This document shows positions 26,417-34,183 of a stretch of 37,928 bases of DNA, one piece after another; within the stretch, counting starts at the first letter, position 1; the number at the start of each line of letters is the position of its first letter. Under the pieces are notes generated by a model. It searched no databases. It saw nothing but the letters and a program-made list of their open reading frames with translations, and was not told where the DNA came from. This DNA is from an uncultured Oscillospiraceae bacterium (GTDB lineage Bacteria > Bacillota > Clostridia > Oscillospirales > Oscillospiraceae): assembly GCA_944385275.1 (NCBI GenBank), contig CALWWP010000044.1, forward strand, positions 1 through 37,928, given 5' to 3'. A program made the translations under genes and the position numbers.

Positions 26417-26456
26417 AAAAATTGCAAGTCCAACTAAAAAAGGACTTGCAATTTTT
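26417..26456. repeat. Perfect 15-bp inverted repeat between divergent ylbJ and yqfC
   Basis: AAAAATTGCAAGTCC (26417-26431) and its exact complement (26442-26456) flank a 10-base A-rich loop. It looks like a terminator on either strand, yet it lies upstream of both genes. It could end read-through, form a 5' structure or bind a regulator. Confidence 0.75.
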
Positions 26457-26501
26457 GTCCGAAGATGCATAGACATTGACTAAATGGAAAGGGGGATAAG
26501 T

Positions 26502-26774
26502 ATGGCTGGACATGATATGCTGCGCAGTATATCTAGGACTTTTAAATTACCTGAAGAGCTTTTCTCAGGCATGCCTAGAATAGAGATAAACGGGGATGAA
26601 GAAGTGACAGTCGAAAATCACAAGGGAATTTTGATGTATGAAGATGAGCAGATTCAAATAAATGGAGGAAATGCGGTCGTGCAAATACGAGGTAGAGGGC
26701 TGAGACTGTGTACGATGACACGTACGATATTGACTATTCGCGGATATATTACTGGAGTTGAGTTTTTGAGGTGA
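26502..26774 (+). CDS. yqfC: Sporulation protein YqfC (YabP/YqfC family)
   Basis: A 90-residue protein of the YabP/YqfC family, made in the mother cell under SigE in B. subtilis. The pattern LPRIEINGDEEVTVENHKG-like block (here MPRIEINGDEEVTVENHKG), GILMYEDEQIQI and LTIRGYITGVEF fits the family. ATG 26502 is chosen over ATG 26484 because AAAGGGGG (26488-26495) lies 6 bases before it and would be inside the gene otherwise. It is followed 18 bases later by yqfD, the usual pair. Confidence 0.92.
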   Translation: MAGHDMLRSISRTFKLPEELFSGMPRIEINGDEEVTVENHKGILMYEDEQIQINGGNAVVQIRGRGLRLCTMTRTILTIRGYITGVEFLR

Positions 26775-26792
26775 TTTGGGAGGATAACAGAT

Positions 26793-27995
26793 ATGTACAG
26801 GGCAATTGACTTTTTTCGAGGAAGTGTGTGTATTGAGGCCGTATGCGATTATCCAGAGCGCTTTTTAAATATATGCATACAGAATGAGATCGAATTTTGG
26901 AATGTTGAGAGGATCTCCGATAAGGTTATTAGAATGGAGGTGGGGATAAAAGCATACCAAAAATTGAGAGCATTGACGGACAATAAAGAATTTCATGTCC
27001 GGCCTGTGCGAAAAAAAGGTATGCCTTTTTTCCTGTGGCATCTGCGGAAAAGATATGTATTGCTGGCAGGGCTGGTGCTTACTGTGGCCTGTATAGCTGC
27101 ATACTCAATGTTTATATGGGAGATAGATATAAGCGGCTGTGAGACAGTATCGGAGGCCGCAGTACTGGAAGCAATGGAAAGGGCAGGAGTAAAGATAGGG
27201 ACTTACGCACAGTCGGTAGAACCAGAACTAGTGCGAAGCAGAGTACTGTACGATATAAAAGAGCTTTCTTGGTTTATAATCAACGTGCATGGTACAAGGG
27301 CTGAAGTCATAGTCCGTGAAAGAACAGAGCGCCCGGAACTTATAGACGAGTCAGTACCGACTAAAGTAGTAGCTGTTAAAAGCGGAATTATTTCGCGTAT
27401 GAACGTGTATGAAGGAGAGGCACTGTATAAGGTTGGAGACACAGTACAGGCGGGAGATGTGCTTGTGTCGGGAGAAATGGAAAGCATTTCGTCGGGCACT
27501 CGCTATGTTCATGCAATGGCTGATGTCTACGCAAGGACGTGGTATGAACTGAGTCTTTCCATACCGCTTTTATATACTGAAAAAAATTACACTGGAGAAG
27601 TTATCAGCAAACATTCTCTGTGTATTGCGGGAAAAAGGTTAAATTTATATTTTAATGCTGGTATTTCGGTATCTGATTGTGATAAAATAAGTCTGATCAA
27701 AACACTGCGGCTGCCGACTGGGAATATATTGCCTATACAATTAGTTTCCGATGAATACCACGTATATGAAAAAGTTCAGGCGGAGCTTACGGAAGAAGAA
27801 GCGGAAGCTATCCTTCGGGAGAGGATCTTGCAGAAGCTGTCTGATCTTACTGGAGGCGCGGCAGTAGTGAGCAGCGAGTTCTCGTCAAGGGAATCAGATG
27901 GTATTTTTACTTTGACGATGACGGCAGAATGTTTGGAACAAATTGCAAAACTGGAGCCGCTGACTGCAGATACACAGCCGGAGATGTCCAACTAG
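26793..27995 (+). CDS. yqfD: Sporulation protein YqfD
   Basis: A membrane-anchored sporulation protein of 400 residues. The N-terminal cytoplasmic part (1-85) is followed by one membrane helix (about 88-111, ending in SMFIWEIDISGCE) and a large outer domain (112-400) that begins with a POTRA-like segment (VSEAAVLEAMERAGVKIG). This architecture is typical of YqfD, whose molecular role is not known. GGGAGG lies 9 bases before the ATG. It lies between yqfC and phoH as in Bacillus. Confidence 0.92.
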   Translation: MYRAIDFFRGSVCIEAVCDYPERFLNICIQNEIEFWNVERISDKVIRMEVGIKAYQKLRALTDNKEFHVRPVRKKGMPFFLWHLRKRYVLLAGLVLTVACIAAYSMFIWEIDISGCETVSEAAVLEAMERAGVKIGTYAQSVEPELVRSRVLYDIKELSWFIINVHGTRAEVIVRERTERPELIDESVPTKVVAVKSGIISRMNVYEGEALYKVGDTVQAGDVLVSGEMESISSGTRYVHAMADVYARTWYELSLSIPLLYTEKNYTGEVISKHSLCIAGKRLNLYFNAGISVSDCDKISLIKTLRLPTGNILPIQLVSDEYHVYEKVQAELTEEEAEAILRERILQKLSDLTGGAAVVSSEFSSRESDGIFTLTMTAECLEQIAKLEPLTADTQPEMSN

Positions 27996-28011
27996 GAGGA
28001 ATAACCTGCAA

Positions 28012-29004
28012 ATGATAGAGAAAGTTATAAATGTTGATCGGATGGAGCATATAATCAGTGTGTTTGGATCGTTTGATGAGAACCTGAAGATCATAGAAGA
28101 AGAACTTGGAGTAAAGGTGGCGGACCGCGATTCTGAACTTAAGATAACCGGTGAAGCGGAAAATGTCATGCATGCCGAACAGGCTATAGAAGGTTTGCTG
28201 TCTTTGGCGGCTAAGGGAGAAAATATAGATACTCAGAACGTCAGGTATATCATAAGACTTGTTTTGGATGGGAGTTCCGGAAAGATTACAGAGCTTGCCA
28301 AAGATGTGGTTTGCATTACTTCAAAGGGAAAACCTGTTAAAGCAAAGACAATAGGTCAGAAAAACTATGTAGAGGCAATTAATAAAAATACGGTTACGGT
28401 TGCCGTAGGACCTGCTGGTACCGGAAAGACATATCTTGCGGTTGCCTGTGCTGTTGCGGCATTTAGGGCAAAGCAGATCAACAGGATAATTTTGACTAGA
28501 CCTGCTGTCGAGGCCGGCGAAAAATTGGGTTTTCTGCCGGGAGATCTGCAAAATAAAGTTGATCCGTACCTTCGTCCTCTTTATGATGCCCTGTTCGACA
28601 TGCTTGGAGCGGAAACATACAACAAATACCTTGAGCGTGGGAACATAGAAGTTGCGCCTCTGGCATATATGCGCGGACGTACATTGGATGATTCGTTTAT
28701 CATACTTGATGAGGCACAGAATACCTCGAGGGAACAGATGAAAATGTTCTTGACGAGAATGGGATTTGGTTCCAAGGTCGTTATAACAGGAGATATTACG
28801 CAAATAGATCTTCCCAGCGATAAGACAAGCGGCCTGAAAGATGCCATGCGTATTTTAAACGGGATAGACGATATTGCGGTTTGTCAGCTGACGGGAGCTG
28901 ATGTAGTACGTCATGTTCTAGTACAAAAGATAATTGAGGCATATGACAGATTCGAAAAAAATCGCTCGTCAGCCGCTTCGGCAAGAAGGAACGGACGAAG
29001 ATGA
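28012..29004 (+). CDS. phoH: PhoH family ATPase
   Basis: A P-loop ATPase often fused or linked to RNA metabolism. An N-terminal KH-like region (about 1-60, ITGEAENVMHAEQAIEGLL) precedes the PhoH domain, which has Walker A GPAGTGKT (133-140), Walker B FIILDEAQN (about 229-237) and the GDITQIDLP motif. The length of 330 residues is normal. AGGAGGA is 10 bases before the ATG. Its stop overlaps the ybeY start in an ATGA, so the two are translationally coupled, matching their joint role near rRNA maturation. Confidence 0.93.
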   Translation: MIEKVINVDRMEHIISVFGSFDENLKIIEEELGVKVADRDSELKITGEAENVMHAEQAIEGLLSLAAKGENIDTQNVRYIIRLVLDGSSGKITELAKDVVCITSKGKPVKAKTIGQKNYVEAINKNTVTVAVGPAGTGKTYLAVACAVAAFRAKQINRIILTRPAVEAGEKLGFLPGDLQNKVDPYLRPLYDALFDMLGAETYNKYLERGNIEVAPLAYMRGRTLDDSFIILDEAQNTSREQMKMFLTRMGFGSKVVITGDITQIDLPSDKTSGLKDAMRILNGIDDIAVCQLTGADVVRHVLVQKIIEAYDRFEKNRSSAASARRNGRR

Positions 29005-29495
29005 TAAAGCACAGGATATATGCAAGAAGTGAAAAGCGTGGAATGGGGAATCGTCAGCTGATCACGCTGATAAAGAAGGCGATTCGGACAGCGCTGGAAG
29101 AACAGGGAATAGAAACGGCGTGCGAGATAGATGTACTGCTTACTGATGCAGAGGGAATACGGAGCATCAACGCTGAGATGCGTGATATTGACCGCGCGAC
29201 GGACGTGCTGTCGTTTCCCGTATTTGATTTTATGCCGGGTAAGTTCAAGGCAGAGGAGGACATGATAGACCCCGAAAGCGGATGCTTGCCGCTTGGAGAC
29301 ATGGTTATATCAATTGATGCTGTTTATGCGCAGGCAGAGGAATTTGGACACAGTATAGAGAGAGAAGCGGCCTATCTTGCAGTGCACTCAGTGCTTCATT
29401 TGCTTGGATACGATCATTTGGATGAGGGAGAACAGAAAAAAGAAATGCGCGAAAGAGAAGAAAAGATCATGGAACGCATGGATCTTTTGCGTTAG
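29001..29495 (+). CDS. ybeY: Endoribonuclease YbeY
   Basis: Zinc-dependent RNase that matures the 3' end of 16S rRNA and takes part in ribosome quality control. The H-x3-H-x5-H motif is seen in HSVLHLLGYDH (residues about 130-140), preceded by the DRATDVLSFP block (about 55-65). The length of 164 residues is normal. The ATG overlaps the phoH stop by 4 bases. No dgkA or cdd gene separates it from era, unlike in Bacillus. Confidence 0.93.
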   Translation: MIKHRIYARSEKRGMGNRQLITLIKKAIRTALEEQGIETACEIDVLLTDAEGIRSINAEMRDIDRATDVLSFPVFDFMPGKFKAEEDMIDPESGCLPLGDMVISIDAVYAQAEEFGHSIEREAAYLAVHSVLHLLGYDHLDEGEQKKEMREREEKIMERMDLLR

Positions 29496-29511
29496 GGGGA
29501 TTAAAGTAGAT

Positions 29512-30402
29512 ATGGATATTAAAAGATCTGGGATAATCACTATAGTAGGACGTCCTAATGTTGGGAAATCGACGCTTGTAAATACTATTGTCGGAGAAAA
29601 GATCGCCATCGTGACAAATAAGCCCCAGACAACAAGAAACAGGATCTGCGCCATTGTCAATCATGGGGATGCGCAGCTCGTTTTTATGGATACTCCGGGA
29701 TTCCACAAGCCTCGTTCCAGACTTGGAGAATACATGGTACAGGTCGTAAAAGAGAATGTTTCTGATGTGGACGCGATCATATTTATGGTCGAGCCCATTC
29801 CTAACATAGGCAAGCAGGAAGAGGAGCTTTTGTCACAGATAAAAATGGACAAGGTCCCGGTAGTACTTTGCATCAATAAGATAGATACTGTAAAAAAGGA
29901 AGAGCTCCTGAATGTAATTTCGGTCTACAGCGCCGAATATGAATTTGACCACATCATTCCAATATCGGCAAAAACTGGCGACGGTGTAAATGACCTAATG
30001 GATATGGTAGCAGTATATGCCCCAAAAGGAGATGCCCTGTTCCCTGATGATATGATAACAGATCAGCCTGAACGGCAGATAATTGCAGAGATAATCCGTG
30101 AGAAACTGCTCATATGTCTGGATCACGAGATACCGCATGGCACTGCGGTTGAAGTAACAAAATTTTCAGAACGGGAAAACGGCATCATAGATTTGGATGT
30201 TACTATATACTGTGAAAAAGAGAGTCACAAAGGCATAATTATAGGTAAAAAAGGCGCTATGTTAAAGAAAATAGGCGAGCTTGCAAGAAATGATATAGAG
30301 AATTTCATGGGGACCAAGGTGTTTTTGCAGACTTGGGTCAAGGTACGGGAAAATTGGAGAGACAACAGCAGCATGATACGAAACTTTGGGTTTGAAGTTT
30401 AA
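29512..30402 (+). CDS. era: GTPase Era
   Basis: Essential GTPase that binds 16S rRNA and assists 30S subunit assembly. G1 GRPNVGKST (13-21), G3 DTPGFHKP (about 60-67) and G4 NKID are seen, followed by a C-terminal KH domain (IIGKKGAMLKKIG). The length of 296 residues is normal. ATG 29512 is chosen because the G domain begins at once and the extra upstream codons of the open frame overlap ybeY; AGGGGGA lies 11 bases before it. Confidence 0.95.
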   Translation: MDIKRSGIITIVGRPNVGKSTLVNTIVGEKIAIVTNKPQTTRNRICAIVNHGDAQLVFMDTPGFHKPRSRLGEYMVQVVKENVSDVDAIIFMVEPIPNIGKQEEELLSQIKMDKVPVVLCINKIDTVKKEELLNVISVYSAEYEFDHIIPISAKTGDGVNDLMDMVAVYAPKGDALFPDDMITDQPERQIIAEIIREKLLICLDHEIPHGTAVEVTKFSERENGIIDLDVTIYCEKESHKGIIIGKKGAMLKKIGELARNDIENFMGTKVFLQTWVKVRENWRDNSSMIRNFGFEV

Positions 30403-30441
30403 ATTTGGATGGTATATCATTTTGAAAGCTGGGTCACGCTA

Positions 30442-30466
30442 ATAGCAGTATAGGAGGTACTGCTAT
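30442..30466 (+). promoter_or_regulatory. Hairpin presenting the yqzL ribosome binding site
   Basis: A perfect 9-bp stem (ATAGCAGTA, 30442-30450, with TACTGCTAT, 30458-30466) encloses a 7-base loop TAGGAGG, the ribosome binding site itself. The first two bases of the ATG at 30465 lie in the stem. The hairpin could limit or time translation of the short gene that follows. Confidence 0.7.
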
Positions 30467-30605
30467 GAAACAGGACATGGCTTGGAATTGGTTTTTGCAG
30501 ACTGGTAGACCGATATTTTATCTCTGCTACTGCGCCGCTCGGGAAGATTCTGAAAAGGACAGCGCAGCGGAGGATGAAAAACAGTTGGGAGAAAAAAATG
30601 TATAA
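30465..30605 (+). CDS. yqzL: YqzL-like small protein
   Basis: A 46-residue protein read from ATG 30465, with AGGAGG at 30452-30457. The N-terminal half AWNWFLQTGRPIFYL matches the short YqzL pattern (W-x2-F-x-x-TG, then YL) known between era and recO in Bacillus, and its position is the same here. The C-terminal half is charged and poorly conserved in appearance. It overlaps the recO start by 8 bases, so the two are probably coupled. Function is unknown. Confidence 0.75.
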   Translation: MKQDMAWNWFLQTGRPIFYLCYCAAREDSEKDSAAEDEKQLGEKNV

Positions 30606-31356
30606 AGTAACAAGAGGTATTGTACTTCGGGAAACAAAATACAAAGAGTCTGATAAGATATTAACTGTTTTGACTCAAAATGAGGGTAAAATGACGGTCT
30701 TAGCAAGAGGAGCGCGTGGGAAAAAGAGCAAGATTGGCGCAGCGTCACAGCTTATGGCGTATTCAGATATGACTATGTTTGAGCGAGCCGGGAAATGGAT
30801 GATGACAGACGCATCAACTATTGAACTTTTTGAAGGCACGCAAAAAGACATAGAGAGCTTTGCCCTAGGTACATATTTTTTGGAATTGACCGAATTCGTT
30901 TCGGATGAAGACAGTCCAAACCCGGAGATATTATCGCTGCTGCTTAATACTCTGTATGTGCTGAGCAGAGAGATGCGCTCGAAAGCGCTTATAAAGGCAG
31001 TGTTTGAGCTTAGAATGATGTGCCTTTCTGGATTTGCACCCATGCTGGAACGCTGTGAGATCTGCGGCAAATATGATGAAAAAAACGCGTTTCTGTATAT
31101 ACATGGCGGGACATTGAGATGCGCTGATCACAGCAAAGGCGAGTTAAGCTGTATGCCATTGTGTAAAGATTCATTGGCTGCAATGAGATATATTGTAAAT
31201 GCTGAGAGTAGAAAGATATTTTCGTTTCAACTCTCGAAAGAGGCTGAAAAACGTCTTTCGGAAGTATGCGAGGCATATGTATACGCTCAGCTGGAGAGAA
31301 GATTCAAGACATTGGATTTCTATAAAAGTATTCAACTTCTTTCGACGGAGAAATGA
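30598..31356 (+). CDS. recO: DNA repair protein RecO
   Basis: Mediates RecA loading in the RecF pathway and anneals single strands. The N-terminal OB fold is seen (TRGIVLRETKYKESDKILTV to about residue 80), then a helical domain and the zinc-site region with CEICGK (about 158-163) and the later LRCADH. The length of 252 residues is normal. ATG 30598 has GGGAG about 7 bases upstream and starts at the family's usual position; the open frame extends further upstream over yqzL in another register. It ends 1 base before the mutS2 ATG. Confidence 0.93.
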   Translation: MYKVTRGIVLRETKYKESDKILTVLTQNEGKMTVLARGARGKKSKIGAASQLMAYSDMTMFERAGKWMMTDASTIELFEGTQKDIESFALGTYFLELTEFVSDEDSPNPEILSLLLNTLYVLSREMRSKALIKAVFELRMMCLSGFAPMLERCEICGKYDEKNAFLYIHGGTLRCADHSKGELSCMPLCKDSLAAMRYIVNAESRKIFSFQLSKEAEKRLSEVCEAYVYAQLERRFKTLDFYKSIQLLSTEK

Positions 31357-31357
31357 T

Positions 31358-33721
31358 ATGGATCTATTTTTAAAATCTATGCATACGCTTGAACTGAACG
31401 AGGTTTTGCATATGCTGTCAAAGGAAGCGGTCTGCGAGGCGGCAAAGGAAAGAGCTTTAAAATTATTTCCCTTTACCGATTATGCTCAAGTCGAGTATGC
31501 GCTTGCCGAGACCACAAAGGCAAAGAATTTAATGGTAGTCAGGGGAGCGCCTCCTTTTTCTGACATAAAAGATGTGCGTGCGAGTATTTCTCGTGCGGAG
31601 CTTGGAGGAGTTCTCAGCATAAGGGAACTGCAGGACATAGCGTTGGTGCTTCGCAGCACAAGAAATGTTCAGAATTACGCTGAAGAGGAAGAACTTACGC
31701 TCAAGCAGTTTGCGGCATTGCACGCGAACAAATATTTAGAGGATAGAATAACAAATTCTATTGCAAACGAGGAAGAACTGGCTGATGCCGCAAGCTCAGA
31801 GCTTGCGGCGATAAGACGCCATATACGTGTGGCAAATGCAAGAGTAAGGGAGACTCTTCAGCGCATAGTTTCATCGCCGAAATATGCAAAAATTTTGCAG
31901 GAGCCGATAATTACTATGCGTTCTGACAGATACGTAGTTCCAGTAAAATCAGAGTATAAGGGAAGTTTCCAGGGGCTGGTGCACGATATTTCGTCAAGCG
32001 GATCGACTCTTTTTATAGAACCAATACAGGCTGTACAGATCAATAATGAGATCAGGGAACTTCAGGCGAGGGAGAAAAAAGAAGTAGAACGCATATTGAT
32101 GGAGCTTTCTGCTGAGTGTGTAGAATACGCGGATGATATAATCTGCAATTTTAATATTTTAGTTGAATTAGATATGATATTTGCAAAGGCAAAATTGTCG
32201 TACACGCTTAATTGCTCTGAGCCTGAACTGTCTAAAGATGGAAGTATTGTACTTAAAAAAGCAAGACATCCTCTGCTGGATAGGAGTTCTGTGGTGCCTA
32301 TAGATATATCTATAGGCGGTGAGTATGATACCCTTGTGATTACGGGACCCAATACCGGAGGAAAAACAGTAAGTCTCAAGACACTGGGACTGTTGGCCGC
32401 AATGACACAGTGCGGACTTCACATTCCGGTAGATGACGGCAGCAAGGTCAGCGTGCTTCGGGGGATATTTGCCGATATAGGGGACGAGCAGAGCATAGAG
32501 CAGTCGTTATCTACGTTTTCATCACATATGAAAAATATTGTTGAGATTTTAAAGGAAGCCGATAAAGACATTTTGATTTTATTTGACGAGCTTGGCGCAG
32601 GAACAGATCCCGTCGAGGGAGCTGTTTTAGCCATTTCTATTATTGAATACGCGCGGAAAAGATCCGCGATGATAGCGGCTACGACGCATTATGCGGAGCT
32701 TAAAATATATGCCACTACGGAGCCGGGAGTTATGAATGCTTCCTGTGAGTTCGATGTTGAAACTTTGCAGCCAACATATAGGCTGCTTATAGGTATACCG
32801 GGGAAGTCGAATGCATTTGCTATATCAAAAAAACTTGGACTTCCGGAGACTATTATTGACGACGCGCGCGGAAGGCTAAATTCTCAAAGCGCTGATTTTG
32901 AGGAAGTTCTGACGCTTCTTGAAAAACAGCGGCAGGAAATGGAGAAAGAGCATCTTGAAACAAACCGTCTTCTCATGCAGGCGAGGGAGGATGCAAAAAT
33001 TTCATCTGAAAAACGCAGGGAAATTGAAAAAGAAAGAGAAAAAGCAACACGTACTGCAAGACGTGAAGCTGCGGCTATTTTAGAACAGGCTAGAAATACA
33101 GCTGACGAAGTCTTTTTAGAGCTGAATCGTATGCGCCGCAATATAGAGCAGGCAGAATCTGCACAGGAGTTAAATCAGGTCAGGAGCCAGCTTCGCAAGA
33201 AATTAAATGAAGCCGAAGAACATATAAGGATAAATGACGCTCCTGTTATAGAAAAAAAGAGCGCGCGCCCGCCTAAAAAAGGAGACAGGGTTCAGATTAT
33301 AGGAATAGGCACTAAGGCCGATGTCGTAGACATAAATGCTGACGGCACACTTGTCTTACAGGCTGGGATACTCAAGATAACAGCTAAACCGTCAGAAGTT
33401 ATTGTTATAGAACAAGATGCTATGAAAAAAGAAGCTAAAAGGATAGCGAGACAGTCTGAAGCAAAGCTTAGAAACCTTTCTGTCAGCCCGGAGATAGATC
33501 TCAGGGGGATGAGTTCTGAGGAAGGTATAGCCGCTTTGGAACATTACCTAGACAGCGCAGTATTGGCAAAGCTTCCAAGTGTAAGAATAATACATGGAAA
33601 GGGCAGCGGAGTACTTCGTGCGGCTGTTCATCAATATCTTAAACGCAGCAATCAGGTTAAGACTTTTAGACTGGGCCGCTATGGAGAAGGAGAAGATGGG
33701 GTGACAATAGCTGAGCTTTAG
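31358..33721 (+). CDS. mutS2: Endonuclease MutS2
   Basis: MutS homologue without mismatch-recognition domain, which acts against recombination and in Bacillus also on collided ribosomes. The ATPase has Walker A GPNTGGKT (about 330-337) and Walker B ILFDELGAGTDP, then a long charged coiled coil (about 510-620), a KOW-like beta segment, and a C-terminal Smr nuclease domain (about 710-787) with DLRG and HGKGSGVLR. The length of 787 residues is normal. ATG 31358 has CGGAG 7 bases upstream and follows recO directly; the longer open frame runs back through recO and is not used. Confidence 0.95.
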   Translation: MDLFLKSMHTLELNEVLHMLSKEAVCEAAKERALKLFPFTDYAQVEYALAETTKAKNLMVVRGAPPFSDIKDVRASISRAELGGVLSIRELQDIALVLRSTRNVQNYAEEEELTLKQFAALHANKYLEDRITNSIANEEELADAASSELAAIRRHIRVANARVRETLQRIVSSPKYAKILQEPIITMRSDRYVVPVKSEYKGSFQGLVHDISSSGSTLFIEPIQAVQINNEIRELQAREKKEVERILMELSAECVEYADDIICNFNILVELDMIFAKAKLSYTLNCSEPELSKDGSIVLKKARHPLLDRSSVVPIDISIGGEYDTLVITGPNTGGKTVSLKTLGLLAAMTQCGLHIPVDDGSKVSVLRGIFADIGDEQSIEQSLSTFSSHMKNIVEILKEADKDILILFDELGAGTDPVEGAVLAISIIEYARKRSAMIAATTHYAELKIYATTEPGVMNASCEFDVETLQPTYRLLIGIPGKSNAFAISKKLGLPETIIDDARGRLNSQSADFEEVLTLLEKQRQEMEKEHLETNRLLMQAREDAKISSEKRREIEKEREKATRTARREAAAILEQARNTADEVFLELNRMRRNIEQAESAQELNQVRSQLRKKLNEAEEHIRINDAPVIEKKSARPPKKGDRVQIIGIGTKADVVDINADGTLVLQAGILKITAKPSEVIVIEQDAMKKEAKRIARQSEAKLRNLSVSPEIDLRGMSSEEGIAALEHYLDSAVLAKLPSVRIIHGKGSGVLRAAVHQYLKRSNQVKTFRLGRYGEGEDGVTIAEL

Positions 33722-33775
33722 ATATTGTGCATATATTTTCCAATTGAAACAGTTTATATGTTATAAAATAAGGTG

Positions 33776-33804
33776 TTGACTGTGTAGGATGAATTTGGTA
33801 AAAT
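33776..33804 (+). promoter_or_regulatory. Promoter for ptsH
   Basis: TTGACT (33776-33781), a 17-base spacer and TAAAAT (33799-33804) give a start near 33811 and a leader of about 50 bases. This separates ptsH from the mutS2 unit. Confidence 0.72.
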
Positions 33805-33863
33805 AAATATAATAAGAGGTTTATTAATCCTGAAAACTGGAGTACGAAAAGGGGATCATCTCA

Positions 33864-34127
33864 ATGTATATAAGAGAAGCCGTTATTAACAATCAGGTTG
33901 GTTTGCACGCAAGACCGGCTACTTTCTTTATTCAAAAAGCAAATGAATTTAAGAGCAGTATATGGATTGAAAAAGACGAACGCCGCGTCAATGCAAAGAG
34001 TCTGCTGGGAGTTTTGTCGCTCGGTATAGTTAAAGGCACACAGATAAATATAATTGCTGACGGTATTGATGAAACGGAAGCTGTAGATACGCTGGTAGAG
34101 TTGATCGCTTCTGGATTCTCTGAATAA
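33864..34127 (+). CDS. ptsH: HPr family phosphocarrier protein
   Basis: Phosphocarrier of the sugar phosphotransferase system. The phosphorylated His15 is in GLHARPAT, and the regulatory Ser46 is in NAKSLLGVLSLG, the site used by HPr kinase. Both residues are in place, so it is HPr rather than Crh, which lacks the histidine. The length of 87 residues is right. AGGGGAT lies about 9 bases before the ATG. No ptsI is adjacent. It has its own promoter and terminator. Confidence 0.93.
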   Translation: MYIREAVINNQVGLHARPATFFIQKANEFKSSIWIEKDERRVNAKSLLGVLSLGIVKGTQINIIADGIDETEAVDTLVELIASGFSE

Positions 34128-34142
34128 GATTAGAGTATGATA

Positions 34143-34183
34143 CATAGCGGAACGCGTTTTTGCGTTCCGCTATGCTTTTTTTT
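34143..34183. terminator. Terminator after ptsH
   Basis: A perfect 13-bp stem (34143-34155 with 34162-34174, loop 6) is followed by C and eight T on the + strand. The convergent M14 peptidase gene ends at 34182 inside the T run. Confidence 0.92.

Noticed and set aside
29377..29511. An N-terminal extension of Era by 45 codons
   Set aside because: It overlaps ybeY and has no homology to Era; the G domain starts right after ATG 29512.
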